Origin: Afipia sp.
GTDB lineage: Bacteria; Pseudomonadota; Alphaproteobacteria; Rhizobiales; Xanthobacteraceae
Assembly (NCBI GenBank): GCA_016201045.1
Contig: JACQDM010000007.1
Coordinates: 372,001-436,000, forward strand
Length of the DNA: 64,000 nt
Direction: 5' to 3'
Made by a program: the position numbers and the translations under genes. Below are positions 33,628 to 42,066 of this stretch, piece after piece. Each line of letters starts with the position of its first letter. The stretch's first letter is position 1. Below the pieces are notes generated by a model. The model ran no database searches. It was not told the origin of the DNA and was given only the letters and a program-made list of their open reading frames with translations.

Positions 33628-34224
33628 TCAGCCGGTTGGGGAGTCGCTATAGGCCGTCTTCCAGCCCCACATTCCCGAGCCGTAGCCGCGTTTCATCACG
33701 CGTTCCTTGTAGATTTCGGCAATGATCGCGCCGTCGCCTGCCAGCAGCGACTTGGTCGAGCACATCTCGGCGCAGATCGGCAGCTTGCCTTCGGCCAGAC
33801 GGTTGGCTCCATATTTCGCATATTCCGCCGGCGTTGAGTCTGCCTCGGGTCCGCCTGCGCAATAGGTACACTTGTCCATCTTGCCCCGCGATCCGAAGTT
33901 GCCGACTTTTGGATACTGCGGCGCGCCGAACGGGCAGGCATAGAAGCAGTAACCGCAACCGATGCAGAGATCCTTGGAGTGTAACACCACAGCATCCGCC
34001 GTGGTGTAGAAGCAGTTCACCGGACAAACCGCCGCGCACGGCGCGTCGGTGCAATGCATGCACGCCATCGATACCGAACGCTCGCCCGGTTTGCCATCGT
34101 TGATGGTGACGACGCGGCGGCGATTGATGCCCCACGGCACTTCATGTTCGTTCTTGCAGGCAGTGACGCAGGCGTTGCACTCGATGCAGCGGTCGGCATC
34201 ACAAAGAAATTTGACGCGAGCCAT
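33628..34224 (-). CDS. fdhB: formate dehydrogenase beta subunit (iron-sulfur)
   Basis: A 198-residue ferredoxin-like subunit with four [4Fe-4S] cluster motifs: CDADRCIECNACVTACKNEHEVP, CMHCTDAPCAAVCPVNCFY, KDLCIGCGYCFYACPFGAP and a C-terminal CTYC...C set. It wires electrons from the molybdenum subunit to the cytochrome b subunit. The C-terminal transmembrane anchor found in E. coli FdnH is absent, as in the shorter Fdh3B-type proteins. It lies 14 bases downstream of the alpha-subunit gene. Confidence 0.93.
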   Translation of the reverse strand: MARVKFLCDADRCIECNACVTACKNEHEVPWGINRRRVVTINDGKPGERSVSMACMHCTDAPCAAVCPVNCFYTTADAVVLHSKDLCIGCGYCFYACPFGAPQYPKVGNFGSRGKMDKCTYCAGGPEADSTPAEYAKYGANRLAEGKLPICAEMCSTKSLLAGDGAIIAEIYKERVMKRGYGSGMWGWKTAYSDSPTG

Positions 34225-34238
34225 TGTCTATTCTCCTC

Positions 34239-37205
34239 TCACGCCGTTTGAATTTGGCACAGGGTCACTTTACCCTCGTGCATGCCGGTGACCGGATCGT
34301 ATCCGTAAGATGTCAGCGTGTTCACGCTTTCGCCGAGCACAATCGGATCGGCTCCCTTCGGGTAGTTGCCGCGCTGATCGACGCCCTGGAACCAGCCGGA
34401 GAAGTGGAACGGCATGAACGCTACGCCCTTGCCCACGCGGTCGGTGACCAGCGCCTTGACGCGCGTCTTAGACCCGTTCTCCGGGCCGTAGACCCAGACC
34501 CAACCGCCATCCTTGATACCGCGATCGGCAGCGTCGGATGTGTTCACTTCGACGAACATGTCCTGCTGGAGTTCTGCTAGCCAGCGGTTTGAGCGCGTCT
34601 CCTCACCGCCGCCTTCGTATTCCACGAGACGACCAGAAGTGAGGATGATCGGGAACTGTTTGGCCAGTCCCTTGTCCACAGCCGCTTTCTGCAGCGAGAA
34701 TCCGACATTGGCCATACGGAACTGACGTCCGTCCGGCCGCGTCGGATATTTCGCGACAAGTTCGGGACGCGCCGTGTAGATCGGCTCGCGATGCACGGGC
34801 ACAGGATCCGGCAGATTCCACGCCACCGCGCGGGCCTTGCCGTTGCCGTACGCCATCACGCCATGCTCCAGCGTCACGCGGATGATGCCGCCTGACAGAT
34901 CGACCGCCCAACCCACGCCGTCTGGATTGGCGCCGCCGATCTTGTTGATCGTAGCGAGTTCGGCCTCGGTCAGGTCCTTGTCCCAGCCGAGTTTCTTTAG
35001 AACGCCGTACGTGAACTCCGGATAGCCGTCGGTGAGTTCTGAGCCCTTGCTGTAGGAGCCTTCCGACAGCAGGTTGACGTTTTTCACGGAGCCATCGGGT
35101 TGCTTTTCCTCATAGACGACACCGAACCGCGCACGGAACGTACCGCCACCGTCCTTCGCATGAAGGTTGGTGTTGTAGAGTGTATGCGTGCCCGGATGCT
35201 TGATAGCCGGCGTTCCCCAGCACGGCCACGGCAGACCGTAATAGTCGCCTCCGACATCGGGCACATCCGCTTTCGCGCGCAATGTGACGAGGTCGAACTT
35301 GTCCTGATTCTTCATGTGCGCCTTCAGGCGCTCAGGTGACTGGCCGGAATATCCCGTGGAGAATCCGCCGCGATTGATCTCGCGCAGCAAATCTTCCGGC
35401 ACCGGCCGGTTGTTCTCCACTTTGATGTTCTTGAACATCTGGTCGGCAAAACCAAGTTTTGTCGCCAGCCGATAGATGATCTCGTAATCGTCCTTCGATT
35501 CGAAGATCGGTTTGACGATCTGTTCGCCCCACTGGAGCGAACGGTTCGACGCCGTCCGTGAACCCGATGTCTCGAACTGTGTGCAGGCCGGCAGCAAATA
35601 TGTGCCGTCCTTGCGGTTTGAAATCGCGGCGAACGTCGTGGGATGCGGGTCGGCGACGACAAGAAGATCGAGCTTCTCGATGCCCTTCACCATTTCGGTC
35701 ATCCTCGGCACGGTGTTACCGCCGTGGCCCATAATGACCATCGCCTTCACGCTGTCACGCTGATCGACATCGTCGGGCGCGGCCAACGTCGCGTCGAACC
35801 AGCGGGTCGACGGAATTCCGGGGAATTCCATGTTCTGCTTCTTGGTGCGAGCCGGACGCCCGGCCTTGGCCGGCACTTCATCGAAGCGCGATTGCAGATA
35901 GTCGTAATCGACTTCCCAAACACGCGCCCAATGCTTCCATGACCCTTCGAAGAGGCCGTAATAGAGCGGTAGGGTCGTGATATCGAGACCGATGTCAGTC
36001 GCGCCCTGCACGTTGCAGTGACCGCGGAAGATGTTTGCGCCGCCGCCGAAAACGCCGACATTGCCGGTAGCCAGCAGCAGGTTGCAGTAGGCGCGGACGT
36101 TGGCGGTGCCGACCGTATGCTGCGTACCGCCCATGCACCAGATGAAGGTCGATGGCTTCTCCTTCGCGAAAGTCTCGGCGACCTTTTTGAGCTGGTCGCC
36201 CGGTATGCCGGTGACGCGCTCGACTTCATCCGGGGTCCACTTGGCGACCTCGGCGCGAATCTGATCCATGCCGTAAACGCGCTGCTGGATGAATGTCTTG
36301 TCTTCCCAGCCGTTGTTGAAGATGTGGTGCAGCATGCCCCAGATCACCGCGATGTCCGTGCCGCTGCGGAAACGGACATACTCGGTCGCGTGCGCGGCCG
36401 TGCGCGTGAAGCGCGGATCGAGCACAAAGACGTTGGCGCGGTTGATCTCCTTGCCGGTCAGAATGTGCTGAAGCGATACCGGATGGGCTTCGGCGGCGTT
36501 CGAGCCCATGAAGATCACGGTCTTCGAATTGCGAATGTCGTTGTACGAGTTGGTCATGGCGCCGTAGCCCCATGTGTTCGCAACGCCTGCGACCGTGGTC
36601 GAGTGACAGATGCGCGCCTGGTGGTCGATGGAATTGGTGCCCCAGAACGCGGCGAACTTGCGGAACAGATACCCGCCTTCATTCGAGAATTTCGCCGAGC
36701 CGAGCAGATAAACGGAGTCCGCCCCCGACTTGGCGCGAATGTCGAGCATCTTGTCGCCGATCTCGTTGATCGCCTGATCCCAACCGATCTTCTGCCACTC
36801 GCCTTTGACGAGCTTCATCGGATACTTCAGCCGGCGATCGCCGTGCACGAGTTCGCGCACCGATGCACCCTTGGCGCAATGCGAACCGCGATTGATCGGG
36901 CTGTCCCACGCAGGCTCCTGTCCGACCCACACGCCGTTTTGCACTTCCGCAATAACGGTGCAGCCCACGGAGCAATGTGTGCAGATGTTCTTTTTCACTT
37001 CAGTCGGCGCACCGACTATCTTCGGACCCGCATGCGCCTTGCGCACCGATCCAAGCGGCATCAACCCAACAGCGGCACCTGCACCCGCTACCAGTCCGGA
37101 GCGGCGCAGAAACGTTCGACGATCGAGAACGCCCGAAGCCAAGCCTGCTGCGATGCCTTGCAACCGCGCGCGACCGGCAGATCCGTCTTTGCGTTTGATC
37201 AACAT
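34239..37205 (-). CDS. fdhA: formate dehydrogenase alpha subunit (cysteine-type, Tat-exported)
   Basis: A 988-residue molybdopterin enzyme that oxidises formate to CO2. A twin-arginine signal, DRRTFLRRSGLVAGAGAAVG, is at residues 29-48. The [4Fe-4S] site is C75-x2-C78-x3-C82-x27-C110. The molybdenum ligand is a cysteine (C200-H201, in QARICHSTTVAGVANTWGYGAMT), where the E. coli enzymes have selenocysteine. The C-terminal molydop-binding domain begins near LTSGRLVEYEGGGEETRSNRW. The start at 37205 keeps the Tat signal near the N-terminus. The whole enzyme should face the periplasm and donate electrons through FdhB and FdhC. It is preceded by a small Tat-signal protein and by the TorD-like chaperone. 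Confidence 0.95.
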   Translation of the reverse strand: MLIKRKDGSAGRARLQGIAAGLASGVLDRRTFLRRSGLVAGAGAAVGLMPLGSVRKAHAGPKIVGAPTEVKKNICTHCSVGCTVIAEVQNGVWVGQEPAWDSPINRGSHCAKGASVRELVHGDRRLKYPMKLVKGEWQKIGWDQAINEIGDKMLDIRAKSGADSVYLLGSAKFSNEGGYLFRKFAAFWGTNSIDHQARICHSTTVAGVANTWGYGAMTNSYNDIRNSKTVIFMGSNAAEAHPVSLQHILTGKEINRANVFVLDPRFTRTAAHATEYVRFRSGTDIAVIWGMLHHIFNNGWEDKTFIQQRVYGMDQIRAEVAKWTPDEVERVTGIPGDQLKKVAETFAKEKPSTFIWCMGGTQHTVGTANVRAYCNLLLATGNVGVFGGGANIFRGHCNVQGATDIGLDITTLPLYYGLFEGSWKHWARVWEVDYDYLQSRFDEVPAKAGRPARTKKQNMEFPGIPSTRWFDATLAAPDDVDQRDSVKAMVIMGHGGNTVPRMTEMVKGIEKLDLLVVADPHPTTFAAISNRKDGTYLLPACTQFETSGSRTASNRSLQWGEQIVKPIFESKDDYEIIYRLATKLGFADQMFKNIKVENNRPVPEDLLREINRGGFSTGYSGQSPERLKAHMKNQDKFDLVTLRAKADVPDVGGDYYGLPWPCWGTPAIKHPGTHTLYNTNLHAKDGGGTFRARFGVVYEEKQPDGSVKNVNLLSEGSYSKGSELTDGYPEFTYGVLKKLGWDKDLTEAELATINKIGGANPDGVGWAVDLSGGIIRVTLEHGVMAYGNGKARAVAWNLPDPVPVHREPIYTARPELVAKYPTRPDGRQFRMANVGFSLQKAAVDKGLAKQFPIILTSGRLVEYEGGGEETRSNRWLAELQQDMFVEVNTSDAADRGIKDGGWVWVYGPENGSKTRVKALVTDRVGKGVAFMPFHFSGWFQGVDQRGNYPKGADPIVLGESVNTLTSYGYDPVTGMHEGKVTLCQIQTA

Positions 37206-37218
37206 GAGCGTGTCCCTA

Positions 37219-37434
37219 TCAATAGCGGTTGACGCGATAGAAATTCTTGACGTCAGCGGAGTCGGCTTTGTATCGGGCCTTCTTGGCTTCGGAATCCGAT
37301 TCAGCGGCTTCGGCGTCACCGCCTGTCAGCGGCACCATCGCCGCCGTTGCGACAGCTGATCCGCCCATCATGAAGAAACTGCGCCGGTCGAGACCTTTGG
37401 CGGTCTGATTGCTGCTCTTGGTCGGCTTGCTCAT
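37219..37434 (-). CDS. small twin-arginine protein of the FDH region
   Basis: A 71-residue protein with GLDRRSFFMMGGSAVATAAMVPL, a Tat-like signal, and a short charged tail ending KADSADVKNFYRVNRY. This fits the 'formate dehydrogenase region TAT target' family, usually encoded directly before the FDH alpha gene. AGGAGGAG sits seven bases before the ATG. The function is unknown; it may act in assembly or be a small extra subunit. Confidence 0.85.
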   Translation of the reverse strand: MSKPTKSSNQTAKGLDRRSFFMMGGSAVATAAMVPLTGGDAEAAESDSEAKKARYKADSADVKNFYRVNRY

Positions 37435-37470
37435 TGCAATCTCCTCCTTGATCAACGTGGCGCCCTCGCC

Positions 37471-38259
37471 TTATTCGGACAGCGTGAAGGCTTCTGATTC
37501 CAATTCGATGAAAACACGGCCGACGCGGCCGACGGCGCGGTAGAATTTGGCTGATTGAGACATTTCAAGGTCGGCGAACATTCTTGCCGCCCACGGCTTG
37601 AGATGGCGCTCGAAGAATTTCGCCTGCTGGGCCAGGTCGGAATCGAACTCGCCGCGCGCAAAACCGGCCATTGCCTCGAGCAATGTCGCGATATGATCTT
37701 CGGGTTCGCGTGAAGGGCCGGCGCGCTCGATACCAAGCATTTCGAAATCCTGACGCACGCGCGCCAGCGGACGCTCATTCAGAAACCCGGTGAGGTAATA
37801 CGACGCGTAGGGCAGTAACTCACCGCGACCGAGCCCAACGAACAAATTGAAAAATTCGGCGGCAACGGCCCGCTCGTCGTAATTGTCGGCTGCCGACGCC
37901 AGTTCGACATGCGCCATGCCGAGATCGGAGGCGTCGCCCTTGAGACCGGCAATAGATGAAAGTGTCTTGGCATCCGGTGCTTTGCCCATCAGCAGAGATA
38001 ACAGGCCATATTCACCAGCCCGCAATACATCGATGTCGTCGATTTCAGATTTCAAAGGCGCGTATTCCCCGGATGAACCGTAAAGGTCGGGGCGAAGAAC
38101 GAAACGCGGCACACGCGTGATCGCTTCGACAGTCAGAACACGTTCTGCGGGAATGCGAGACCAAGCGGAAACAGACGGCTGCGCGATGCCAACGGCTCTC
38201 GCAAGCGATGCAACGCCGCCAGCCGCTTTGATTGCCTGGTCAAGCCCGGCATCACGCAT
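37471..38259 (-). CDS. TorD-family molybdoenzyme chaperone with N-terminal HTH domain
   Basis: A 262-residue two-part protein. Residues 4-55 are a Cro/YdaS-like helix-turn-helix (GLDQAIKAAGGVASLARAVGIAQPSVSAWSRIPAERVLTVEAITRVPRFVLRPDLY). About residues 70-255 are an all-helical TorD/DmsD-type chaperone (GEYGLLSLLMGKAPDAKTLSSIAGL, YYLTGFLNERPLARVRQDFEMLGIE, PEDHIATLLEAMAGFARG, FFERHLKPWAARMFADLE). Chaperones of this family bind the Tat signal of the apo-enzyme. Having both domains in one protein suggests that the amount of unfolded FDH alpha feeds back on transcription. The gene opens the FDH structural operon; a palindrome lies 52 bases upstream of its start. Confidence 0.82.
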   Translation of the reverse strand: MRDAGLDQAIKAAGGVASLARAVGIAQPSVSAWSRIPAERVLTVEAITRVPRFVLRPDLYGSSGEYAPLKSEIDDIDVLRAGEYGLLSLLMGKAPDAKTLSSIAGLKGDASDLGMAHVELASAADNYDERAVAAEFFNLFVGLGRGELLPYASYYLTGFLNERPLARVRQDFEMLGIERAGPSREPEDHIATLLEAMAGFARGEFDSDLAQQAKFFERHLKPWAARMFADLEMSQSAKFYRAVGRVGRVFIELESEAFTLSE

Positions 38260-38310
38260 GATGCAATCGTCTCCCCAACCGTGCTTCTTATCGAAGCATC
38301 TCGTTCGACT

Positions 38311-38327
38311 AGAACTGTTCTAGTTCT
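38311..38327. promoter_or_regulatory. palindrome upstream of the FDH chaperone-regulator gene
   Basis: AGAACT-GTTCT-AGTTCT is a 17-bp inverted repeat with six-base arms. A nested 13-bp palindrome TAGAACTGTTCTA occupies 38310-38322. It is a candidate operator, possibly for the HTH-TorD protein itself. The arms have the opposite order to the sites at 4456, 10523 and 14262, so it is not clearly the same motif. Confidence 0.45.
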
Positions 38328-38370
38328 AATTTAGTAGCATAGGTTCGGGCTATGTCTAAAAAACTTTCGG

Positions 38371-39066
38371 CTAAACCTTTGGTTTTGCGGCGCCATGTCG
38401 TCGCACCGATTGGTGCGTCGCACCAACACCGGCGGCGACGATTGCTCCGGTATTTTTCAGTTCGGAACTCTCTACAGACAGGGCATCGGCAGAAAGTTCA
38501 CATGTGGGTGCCTTCGCATCTGACGCGCTACCACTCGATACATCGGTGGCAAAATTTTGCGCTGCATCCAGGTTCGAGGCGCTCGAGAACGGTAATTCTT
38601 TGCCATCCCGGGGCGATGGTTCGGTCGGATCGGAACTTGAACCCGCTGATTCGCCGTCACCCATAATCTGCAAAACCACTTTTGCGACATCGATTCCGGT
38701 ACCCAATTCGCTGCTTCCCGGAACTCCACCGGGCGTGTTCCAGTCGTAAGCGTAGTCGAGTGCAGGATTGACGTAGCTCCGGATCGCCGGATCGAGAGCC
38801 CAGGACTTTCGCAAGGCCGCATTACGCAGACTCTCCGGCACGCCTTTCTTCAGAAACCCACTGAGGTCGGTGTCTGCAACGATGTCTTCCAGCTTCGGCA
38901 ATGAAGAGAGATCGACCTCCTTTTCAGACGCCGTCTCAAGACAGACGTCCGAAGGCAAAGCAACGGCATCACCAGTCCCCTCGACCGACTTTTCAGATTC
39001 GGGTTGCGTGGCGGCATGTTTCCGCTGCGACCAGCGCGACAGAAAGCCACTATCATCCGTGCCCAT
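38371..39066 (-). CDS. DUF3306 protein (FDH-associated)
   Basis: A 231-residue cytosolic protein. The N-terminal block GTDDSGFLSRWSQRKHAA and DLSSLPKLEDIVADTDLSGFLKKGVPESLRNAALRKSWALDPAIRSYVNPALDYAYDWNTPGGVPG are the DUF3306 signature. The C-terminal third is Ser/Ala-rich and low complexity. The start at 39066 overlaps the end of the DUF3305 gene by 14 bases. DUF3305 and DUF3306 occur together in FDH loci and are of unknown function; a role in enzyme maturation is likely only by context. Confidence 0.85.
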   Translation of the reverse strand: MGTDDSGFLSRWSQRKHAATQPESEKSVEGTGDAVALPSDVCLETASEKEVDLSSLPKLEDIVADTDLSGFLKKGVPESLRNAALRKSWALDPAIRSYVNPALDYAYDWNTPGGVPGSSELGTGIDVAKVVLQIMGDGESAGSSSDPTEPSPRDGKELPFSSASNLDAAQNFATDVSSGSASDAKAPTCELSADALSVESSELKNTGAIVAAGVGATHQSVRRHGAAKPKV

Positions 39067-39577
39067 AGTCACCCTTCCGTCCACGAGCGGGACCGTCTTT
39101 GTTTTCGCGGCTATTGCCCTGTCGATTGCGTTCGCGCTTGTAAAAAGCGCGCTCGACATGAAATTCATCGACAAAGGCAGCGACCCACGCCGCGATCTCT
39201 GCGGGCATCGGAACAGCATCGATCACATCGACACCGCTTTCGAACAACGCTTCGCCCTCGGTCGGATCGGCCGTCACTTTCGTTAGTTCGAAGTCTGTTC
39301 CGCCCTCTCTCCGCCGCAACGCGACCCAGATTCTCGGCGCGCCGTCGGCAAGGTTGTCGCGATAGTTCGCCGTCTCGGTACTGAACAAATCAAGGAATGC
39401 GCTTCCTGCATAATAAAGCACCGCGCCGCCATCTTTCGAAAGCACAGTCCACGGTGCTGTCGAAGGGACATCGTCGATGACTGCAATCGGTGACCAAATG
39501 TGGTCGATCCAGGGATTGTCAATCGCGCTACGCCGCACGATGACTCCGACCTCGCGCGACGACTCAGTCATTGCCAT
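39053..39577 (-). CDS. DUF3305 protein (FDH-associated)
   Basis: A 174-residue protein: REVGVIVRRSAIDNPWIDHIWSPIAVIDDVP, YYAGSAFLDLFSTETANYRDNLADGAPRIWVALRR and VDVIDAVPMPAEIAAWVAAFVDEFHVERAFYKRERNR match DUF3305, a family seen with formate dehydrogenase genes. The ATG at 39577 has GGGAG spaced eight bases upstream; another start at 39571 is possible. It overlaps the downstream DUF3306 gene and begins 17 bases after the DUF6352 gene ends, so all are one operon. Confidence 0.85.
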   Translation of the reverse strand: MAMTESSREVGVIVRRSAIDNPWIDHIWSPIAVIDDVPSTAPWTVLSKDGGAVLYYAGSAFLDLFSTETANYRDNLADGAPRIWVALRRREGGTDFELTKVTADPTEGEALFESGVDVIDAVPMPAEIAAWVAAFVDEFHVERAFYKRERNRQGNSRENKDGPARGRKGDYGHG

Positions 39578-39593
39578 CGCCGCTTCTCCCGTT

Positions 39594-40610
39594 TCATGCA
39601 ACGTTAGCCGTCGAGGCGAGTGGCAATCCCGCTATTAGATTCTGCGGCTTCAGGCGGACCACTTTATCCTTGTCCATCGCCAGGATCAGGTAGATCGGTT
39701 TGCCGCCGACACGCCCGTCCACATAGCGAACGTCGTCGAATGCGAGACGCATCAGCGAAACGATTTGTTCGCCGACATCGCCGGTCGCTTCGCTGTTCCA
39801 GAGTGAATTACCGACCTTGGTGCCCTCGCTGTCGAGCCCAACGAACCAGCGCCAGTCGCGGTCCTCGACTGAAGCAATCGGTTCCACGGTCACACCGACA
39901 CCAAGCAGATGAGCGACCCAGCGTTCGATGACCCGGCACAAGCCTTCGCGAGCTTTCGGATTGCCTCCGAGATTCATTGCCATCGAGTGTGCATCCGATT
40001 GAGACCAATACGTCCACGCATTGCTGTCGTCCATTACATCCATTTCTCCGAATACTGCCGGATTCAGCATCGCGGTCAACGGTGACGAGTGAAGGTCGTT
40101 CTGAGCTCGCTGCTGCGCATCGACGACCTCGGCGTCGGCGAGAAGCAGCGACCCGTTGTGAACGGTCGCCTTCTGCGGACGATAGAACAACTCCGCGGCT
40201 CGCAGCACATACGGGTCGTCGCAGCCGTCGAGGGCGTTTCGCAGAATCAAATGACAAAGCTGCGCCATGAAGATCGGCGGGAGATCATGAGCCCCATTCC
40301 GCGACAGCGATGCATAAAGAGCCTCCAGCGACTGCGCGGCAACGAGGCGATCACGAAATGCAATCATGAAAGTCCAGTTCTCGCGTGCGTCTGCGTCCGC
40401 AATGGCGGCGATATCGGCCTTCGATACGGCACGCAGCGGGTCCGAAAGAAGATTCTTATGCAGATTGCGCTCCGCATCGCAGGCATCGTTCGGCGGCATC
40501 AGCTCGGGGCGAGCAAGATAGGCCGTTATCAATTCGGGCGTCGCAACGAGCCCACCGTGATCGGTCCGTCGTGTCAGGTGGTGACCGGACGCAACCCAGA
40601 ACTCTCTCAT
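39594..40610 (-). CDS. DUF6352-type protein (FDH-associated)
   Basis: A 338-residue protein without signal peptide or membrane segments. The opening MREFWVASGHHLTRRTDHGGLVATPELITAYLARPEL and the end DVRYVDGRVGGKPIYLILAMDKDKVVRLKPQNLIAGLPL are, as far as I recall, those of DUF6352, found with FDH accessory genes in alphaproteobacteria. No catalytic motif is recognised. It overlaps the upstream DUF6505 gene by four bases, showing translational coupling. Confidence 0.75.
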   Translation of the reverse strand: MREFWVASGHHLTRRTDHGGLVATPELITAYLARPELMPPNDACDAERNLHKNLLSDPLRAVSKADIAAIADADARENWTFMIAFRDRLVAAQSLEALYASLSRNGAHDLPPIFMAQLCHLILRNALDGCDDPYVLRAAELFYRPQKATVHNGSLLLADAEVVDAQQRAQNDLHSSPLTAMLNPAVFGEMDVMDDSNAWTYWSQSDAHSMAMNLGGNPKAREGLCRVIERWVAHLLGVGVTVEPIASVEDRDWRWFVGLDSEGTKVGNSLWNSEATGDVGEQIVSLMRLAFDDVRYVDGRVGGKPIYLILAMDKDKVVRLKPQNLIAGLPLASTANVA

Positions 40611-41164
40611 GTCCGATCCCCCTTGATCAGTCCGGTCAGATCGACTTCTTCGGCCGGCTCATCTCCTTCAACTTCGTGAAAAGTAAAGGCGCGCGCGTGC
40701 GCATGCAATCGATCCCCGCCCAGCTCTATCGGACGCGGCTTCAGCGTGCGAAAGGTTTCGCGAATTTCTCCATTCTCCGCGACACGGCTAACGGCCAGAA
40801 GTGTCTGCGGCGCGTGATCGCACAGCGACGCCGCAAATGCGATTTCTCCTTCAGCCGCATTTCGCGCAGCGTCCAAATCCGGCGCTCCGAATTTCTCTAA
40901 TAGCTGCGCTGCGAGATTTTCTATCGCTTCATCGCGCTCGTCCTCCGACGCCTCGGTCACGATTGCGAGCGTCGACCAGCCAAGACTATCGATGCCGAGA
41001 AGGCCCGATCGCAGCGCGATACGCTGCTTTTGTCCCATCGCGGCAATATCGCGATCATAGAATACGAAAGCGCCGGAAACGGCCCATTCTCCCGGGTCCG
41101 CCGCTCGCTCGAAAACGAGCGTATCGGATGGATCGAGCCTGATGGTGCGCGGAAGTTTCAGCAT
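40607..41164 (-). CDS. DUF6505-type protein (FDH-associated)
   Basis: A 185-residue protein, MLKLPRTIRLDPSDTLVFERAADPGEWAVSGAFVFYDRD, that appears to be DUF6505. It is acidic in the C-terminal half and has no visible catalytic motif. It starts nine bases after the ligase-like gene ends and overlaps DUF6352 by four bases. It is conserved beside FDH accessory genes, and its function is unknown. Confidence 0.75.
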   Translation of the reverse strand: MLKLPRTIRLDPSDTLVFERAADPGEWAVSGAFVFYDRDIAAMGQKQRIALRSGLLGIDSLGWSTLAIVTEASEDERDEAIENLAAQLLEKFGAPDLDAARNAAEGEIAFAASLCDHAPQTLLAVSRVAENGEIRETFRTLKPRPIELGGDRLHAHARAFTFHEVEGDEPAEEVDLTGLIKGDRT

Positions 41165-41173
41165 CGCCGATGC

Positions 41174-41926
41174 CTAATCCAATTTTGGTGCGCGATGGAG
41201 GGGATCATACCACGCGACTCTTGAAAATCCTTCCAGCAAACTCGTGCGTTCCTCCCCGCCACCAGCGACTTTGGTGAGAAGATCGCCGTTGACGTCGATA
41301 CCGCGAAGCTCTCCAGCTTTGCGCTTCGAGAGCCGGCTCAGAAAGTCACGCGCAATCGGATCAAATCCAAACTCATTCCACTGATCGAACGCGGCCATCA
41401 GATGGCGAGCGAAACTTTCGATGATGGCGTCGGTCTCGACCATCTCGAATCCTTCATTCATCAATGCAACGCTTCCCGCGGCAGTGGCAGTCTCGATATG
41501 CGCCATGTCCGCGGCGCGCAAAATTACGCCGAACACAAGCCAATCGGGAACCTGATCGTTGCGACAATCCCTTGGCCATCCAAGACGTCCACCGCCAAGC
41601 AATCCGCCATCGAAGAGAATTGAATCGGGCCAGGAAAAATTCACTTCGCGCTCAGGCGGACAGTGGGCACTAATTGCATCGGCGGTCGCATTCATTCCGG
41701 CAAAAAAGGCGCGCCGTGCCAAAGCGAGCGGTTCGCCCGGTTCAAGAACGACTGCGAATTCGACAAGATCGTACCGTCTCACCCAGATCAGCGTCCCAGC
41801 ACCCGCCTCTGCCGCAATGTCGCAGCCGTGCTGGAAGGCGTCGCCAAGTTCGCGCAGTGCCACCAGCGTGTAGCCGGGCGGCAGATCGAGTGTCGGCTCT
41901 GCGCCGGCGGCGCGGGCATTCTTCAT
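41174..41926 (-). CDS. biotin/lipoate protein ligase-like protein with a degenerate active site
   Basis: A 250-residue protein of the BirA/LplA/LipB fold: LDLPPGYTLVALRELGDAFQHGCDIAAEAGAGTLIWVRRYDLVEFAVVLEP, then FSWPDSILFDGGLLGGGRLGWP. The latter is the counterpart of the biotin-ligase block KWPNDL-x-D-G-R-K-L-x-G-I, but both lysines are replaced (Ser before WP, Leu at the catalytic Lys). Residues from about 190 form an extra C-terminal domain (DPIARDFLSRLSKRKAGELRGIDVNGDLL, DUF4444-like). It may bind rather than attach a cofactor. It is the first gene of the accessory operon, divergent from the ferredoxin-like gene with 140 bases between. Confidence 0.75.
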   Translation of the reverse strand: MKNARAAGAEPTLDLPPGYTLVALRELGDAFQHGCDIAAEAGAGTLIWVRRYDLVEFAVVLEPGEPLALARRAFFAGMNATADAISAHCPPEREVNFSWPDSILFDGGLLGGGRLGWPRDCRNDQVPDWLVFGVILRAADMAHIETATAAGSVALMNEGFEMVETDAIIESFARHLMAAFDQWNEFGFDPIARDFLSRLSKRKAGELRGIDVNGDLLTKVAGGGEERTSLLEGFSRVAWYDPLHRAPKLD

Positions 41927-42066
41927 TCGAGAAATTTTCCCTAAGCTATTGGTATTTGGGCAGTCTATGCTACGCCGGTCAAGGCGGTGACGGGCTTGCG
42001 CTGCTTGCGGGCACGCCACCAGATAATGAGTCCGCCAAACGCTGGATGCAAAGCTCAAGGTTTCAA

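Noticed and set aside
36018-37232. 404-codon open frame antisense to fdhA
   Set aside because: It overlaps the cofactor-binding domains of FdhA and shows no family character.
41674-42066. upstream extension of the four-cluster ferredoxin-like protein
   Set aside because: The extension is antisense to the ligase-like gene and is Arg-rich; the ATG at 42067 begins the family-like sequence.
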